From contig CALDSN010000026.1 in assembly GCA_937924555.1 (NCBI GenBank), forward strand, positions 1-31,967: a DNA stretch of 31,967 nt, read 5' to 3'. The stretch comes from an uncultured bacterium. GTDB lineage: Bacteria > Cloacimonadota > Cloacimonadia > Cloacimonadales > Cloacimonadaceae. Below the pieces are notes generated by a model. It was not told the origin of the DNA and made no database searches. It saw only the letters and a list, made by a program, of their open reading frames with translations. Positions 29,043-31,967 of this stretch are shown in pieces (position 1 is the stretch's first letter; every line of letters begins with the position of its first letter). The position numbers and the translations under genes are program-made.

Positions 29043-31967
29043 ATGAAGAACTTGATAGCCTTTTTTGTCTTTGTGGCTAGTGTTTGTTTTGTACCATTGA
29101 TGGCATTCGATGCCAACCAGTACAGCTTTGTCGATCTGGAGCATGACTTCAGCAGCATATATGGAGAAGGAACCCAAAGCACCATTATCAACTGGGTACA
29201 TGGTGGTGATGATGAGCTGTCGAATATAATCCCTCTTAGCTTCAGCTTTCCCTTCTGCGGAGTTTTGTATAACAGCCTTAAGATATCTTCCAACGGCTTC
29301 ATAACTTTGGACACAAATCTCGACATGAGCTATCCAAACAACGGCTTAACGCAGGCTGTCGGCGTGCCAATCATTGCCCCGCTGTGGGATGATTTGGATA
29401 GCGGAGCTCCTGCCCCAAACCAAAGCTCCACCTATGTTCTGTATCAGAATAGCATTGCTAACCGCTTCACAGTGGAGTGGCGCAATGTGCGCTGGATTTA
29501 TAACGGAACCAGCACCTATTCCCAAAACTTCCAGATAGTGCTGGATGCAGAAGGTAGTATCAGGTTCAACTACGGCAGCAGCGGAACAATCAACAATCCC
29601 TCTGCCTCCATCGGACTTGCCCATAATGGGCACTTTATCAGTGTCACCCCCGATAATGGCTTCTCCACAAGCATTCCCAATGATAGCGTGGATATCTTCC
29701 CCACAGGAAAACAATACCTTTTCAGTCCCCCAACGCCTACGCTCAGCCTCCTTAGCCCCAATGGAGGGGAGACCTGGCATATGCGAACGACGCACCCCAT
29801 CACATGGAACTTTCTGAACCTTACAGGGAACCTGAAACTCGAGCTTGTACGTGGAGCTGATGCAATCCCTGTTTACACCATCAGCAGTTCTGTGCCTGTC
29901 ACGAACCAACTGGTGAACTGGATTATCCCTGTGACCATTAGTTTGGCAACAGACTACCGGGTGAAGATTAGCAGCCTCAGCAACCCGGAGATTACAGACC
30001 TCAGTGATGGATACTTTGGCATTTCCCTGTCCACTAATCAATCTCTTACAGTTTTAAGCCCAAACGGTGGCGAAACATGGCAAATGAACCACCTGGGAAC
30101 CATCTCCTGGAGCTCTGAAGGTGTTACCGGATTAATACGCATTAAGCTATGCAAAGGAAACAACCTGACCGAGGTGCTAACCATTTATACTCTGTATCTC
30201 GAGTATTACGATTCAGTCCATTGGGTTGTACCGGACACTATGGAAGTCGGTGATGATTACCGCATAAAAATAGAAAGTGTGGACGATCCAAACATCGTGG
30301 ATTACAGTGACCAGTGCTTCACAATCCCTGCTTTGCCGCCCCCTTCTATAACCGTAACAGAACCTAATGGAGGGGAAAATTGGTACATGGGCTCTTCTCA
30401 ATATATAGAATGGTCTCCTGTTTTCATTACGGGTTATAACAGAATAGAACTGTACAGGGAGAATGAAAGTAACCCTGTTCTAACCATTGCTTCCTCAGTG
30501 TCGGTAAATACTTGGTACATTTATTGGACAATACCCATAGATCTGGAAGCCGGAACAGGATACAAGATTAGAGTAAGCAACCTCACCAATCCCGAATTAT
30601 GGGACGAATCCGATGCTCCCTTCACTTTATCTTCACCAATTCTTACACTAAACAGCCCCAATGGAGGGGAAAACTGGTTCTTGAACAGCATGAAATCGAT
30701 AAGCTGGACATACGCCTATCTACCGGGAAACCTGCGTGTTGATCTGGTGCGAGGCGCATCTCAGAATGTAGTGCATACATTCACAAACTCCATAGCGGTA
30801 TCTAGTACGACGATTAACTGCCTCATTCCGTCAAGTGTGGAGACCGCAACGGATTATCGGGTGAAGATAAGCAGCGTTAGTGCTCCCAACATTTATGATG
30901 TAAGCGATGACTATTTCAGTATCTCAAACCCAATTCTAACACTTGTTTCCCCCAATGGCGGAGAGTTGTGGCGATATGGAGAGCAAGTAAATATCCTCTG
31001 GAACGCAGCTAATATCAGTGGTAATGCAAAGATAGAGCTGTTCCGAACCTCAAGCACCAATCCTATATGCACAATCAGCCCGGGAGTGGAGGTCACCAAC
31101 AATAGCTTCACATGGACGGTTCCATCCACCCTAACCCCGGCAACCGACTTCCGCTGCAAGATAACCTTACTAAGCAACACAGCCGTATATGATTATAGCA
31201 ACGCATACCTCTCCATCATGGGACCCCCTCAGATAACCCTTAGCTCTCCCAATGGAGGAGAGGTCTGGGAACTATCCACGATAAGGCAGATTAGCTGGAC
31301 TTACGCCAATATCTCTGGTAATGTATCTCTGCGGTTGTTTAATACGACAAATACTGAGCCGGTTCTGACCATAACCAATTCTGTGGCATTGAGTACCCAC
31401 GCCATTAACTGGACTCTCCCAAGCAATAACTTGCCGGTAGGAGAATACACTATGGAGATAAGAAGCTTGAGCGACACGAGTATATATGATGTCAGCAATG
31501 CACCTTTCTCCATTGCTCTCCCGACTGTTAACTTCACACAGCCTTGTAGCACAACAAGCTGGCAAGCAGATGCCACTCATCTTATAACTTGGGATAGTAA
31601 CTATCTTGCAGGAAACATGCGGTTGGAGCTAGTGCGAGGAACCGACGCAAACCTGATATGCCCGATTAGTAACGAAATCTACGCTGGGGCAAGCTTAGTG
31701 AATTGGAGCATACCTGTTTCAGTTACATACGCTACAGATTATCGCATCCGCTCAACGCATCTTAGCAACCCCAACTTCGTAAACTATAGTAGCTATTTCA
31801 GCATCACGAACAATCCTACCGTAACGCTACTAACACCTAACGGAGCAGAAAGCTGGAGCATGGGCTCCACCCACCAGATCACTTGGGATGCCTCATATAT
31901 TTCGGGTACCATATCCTTGCTGCTCTGCCGGGGAAATGGCGATAACGTGGTGCAAACAATCAGCAAC
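29043..31967 (+). CDS. long secreted protein: nidogen-like N-terminus plus tandem Ig-like repeats; right end cut
   Basis: Open for 975 codons from ATG 29043 to the window edge, so the C-terminus is missing. Signal peptide 1-21 (LIAFFVFVASVCFVPLMA). Residues about 40-225 are a nidogen-like domain related to that of the gene at 23519 (LSFSFPFCGVLYNSLKISSNGFITLD; PIIAPLWDDLDSG; NFQIVLDAEGSIRFNYGS). From residue 233 come tandem units of 98-101 residues, each opening with a version of L-SPNGGE-W and continuing I-W, ATDYRVKISS and D-S, matching the Kre9/KNH-like Ig domain. Unit prolines fall at 239, 340, 441, 539, 637, 736, 834 and 932; the seventh unit has lost the NGGE. Likely an extracellular or surface adhesin-like protein. 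A sorting tail would be expected beyond the edge. Confidence 0.88.
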   Translation, partial: MKNLIAFFVFVASVCFVPLMAFDANQYSFVDLEHDFSSIYGEGTQSTIINWVHGGDDELSNIIPLSFSFPFCGVLYNSLKISSNGFITLDTNLDMSYPNNGLTQAVGVPIIAPLWDDLDSGAPAPNQSSTYVLYQNSIANRFTVEWRNVRWIYNGTSTYSQNFQIVLDAEGSIRFNYGSSGTINNPSASIGLAHNGHFISVTPDNGFSTSIPNDSVDIFPTGKQYLFSPPTPTLSLLSPNGGETWHMRTTHPITWNFLNLTGNLKLELVRGADAIPVYTISSSVPVTNQLVNWIIPVTISLATDYRVKISSLSNPEITDLSDGYFGISLSTNQSLTVLSPNGGETWQMNHLGTISWSSEGVTGLIRIKLCKGNNLTEVLTIYTLYLEYYDSVHWVVPDTMEVGDDYRIKIESVDDPNIVDYSDQCFTIPALPPPSITVTEPNGGENWYMGSSQYIEWSPVFITGYNRIELYRENESNPVLTIASSVSVNTWYIYWTIPIDLEAGTGYKIRVSNLTNPELWDESDAPFTLSSPILTLNSPNGGENWFLNSMKSISWTYAYLPGNLRVDLVRGASQNVVHTFTNSIAVSSTTINCLIPSSVETATDYRVKISSVSAPNIYDVSDDYFSISNPILTLVSPNGGELWRYGEQVNILWNAANISGNAKIELFRTSSTNPICTISPGVEVTNNSFTWTVPSTLTPATDFRCKITLLSNTAVYDYSNAYLSIMGPPQITLSSPNGGEVWELSTIRQISWTYANISGNVSLRLFNTTNTEPVLTITNSVALSTHAINWTLPSNNLPVGEYTMEIRSLSDTSIYDVSNAPFSIALPTVNFTQPCSTTSWQADATHLITWDSNYLAGNMRLELVRGTDANLICPISNEIYAGASLVNWSIPVSVTYATDYRIRSTHLSNPNFVNYSSYFSITNNPTVTLLTPNGAESWSMGSTHQITWDASYISGTISLLLCRGNGDNVVQTISN
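29745..31967 (+). repeat. tandem ~300-base repeats encoding Ig-like domains
   Basis: Seven complete units and one partial, with starts spaced about 294-303 bases (unit-opening Pro codons at 29757, 30060, 30363, 30657, 30951, 31248, 31542 and 31836). The DNA around the unit start is close to identical in several copies (CCCCAATGGAGGGGA at about 29756 and 30656), while the rest diverges. Units therefore look old but keep a conserved seam where recombination could add or drop domains. Confidence 0.85.

Noticed and set aside
29346..30041. 231-residue antisense reading frame within the long secreted protein gene
   Set aside because: It mirrors the codon pattern of the plus-strand gene, has no ribosome site and no recognisable domain, while the plus-strand frame has a signal peptide, nidogen and Ig domains.

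Overview
The window reads as a chromosomal segment of an FCB-group bacterium, most likely Cloacimonadota (WWE1). This is an inference from gene content, not from a marker search. A TonB-dependent receptor with a carboxypeptidase-regulatory-like N-terminus, a PorV/PorQ-like barrel, and secreted proteins with nidogen-like domains, Ig-like repeats and an FlgD/Por-type C-terminal tail point to the FCB group. A separate glycyl-tRNA synthetase beta chain and good -35/-10 promoters (TTGACA-N16-TAAAAT, TTGACC-N17-TATAAG) argue against ordinary Bacteroidota.

Layout. (1) 1-2522, minus: TonB-dependent receptor, cut by the window edge. (2) 10622 to 2715, minus: a compact eight-gene run of orphan PTS EIIA, PorV-like barrel, glyS, pta, a PLP aminotransferase, a 68-residue membrane protein, a PfkB kinase and purM. 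Most junctions overlap or are nearly touching. (3) 10623-10970: nested palindromes and a terminator. (4) 17500 to 10971, minus: mtnA, an MTA/SAH-deaminase-like amidohydrolase, smpB and a two-subunit molybdenum hydroxylase of xanthine dehydrogenase type. (5) 17501-18135: divergent spacer with a 66-base hairpin repeat. (6) 18136-19326, plus: an outer membrane barrel with a bidirectional terminator. (7) 20680 to 19402, minus: a TPR-like protein, an unlisted 58-residue Cys4 protein and rsmD, joined by TAATG and TGATG. (8) 23023 to 20858, minus: a TlpA-like thioredoxin protein and a double helix-hairpin-helix protein. (9) 23519-26247, plus: a secreted nidogen/FlgD-tail protein and a GNAT acetyltransferase. 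(10) 28551 to 26300, minus: an ArsB/NhaD-family transporter and an EIIA-CBS fusion. (11) 28552-29042: divergent spacer with the second 66-base repeat. (12) 29043 to the right edge, plus: a very long secreted protein with at least eight Ig-like repeats.

How the genes fit together. The mtnA/deaminase/xdh operon suggests salvage of methylthioadenosine through methylthioinosine, with the released hypoxanthine oxidised by the molybdenum enzyme. The phosphorylase in between is not in the window. Two EIIA proteins without sugar permeases, one next to an ion antiporter and one heading an envelope/translation/acetyl-phosphate operon, suggest regulatory rather than sugar-transport PTS use.

No CRISPR array, insertion sequence, rRNA, tRNA or tmRNA was recognised. 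The most unusual non-coding signals are two families of structured intergenic repeats: the 66-base hairpin at 17606 and 28795, and TCATTA/TAATGA nested palindromes at 10746, 10826 and 20781.
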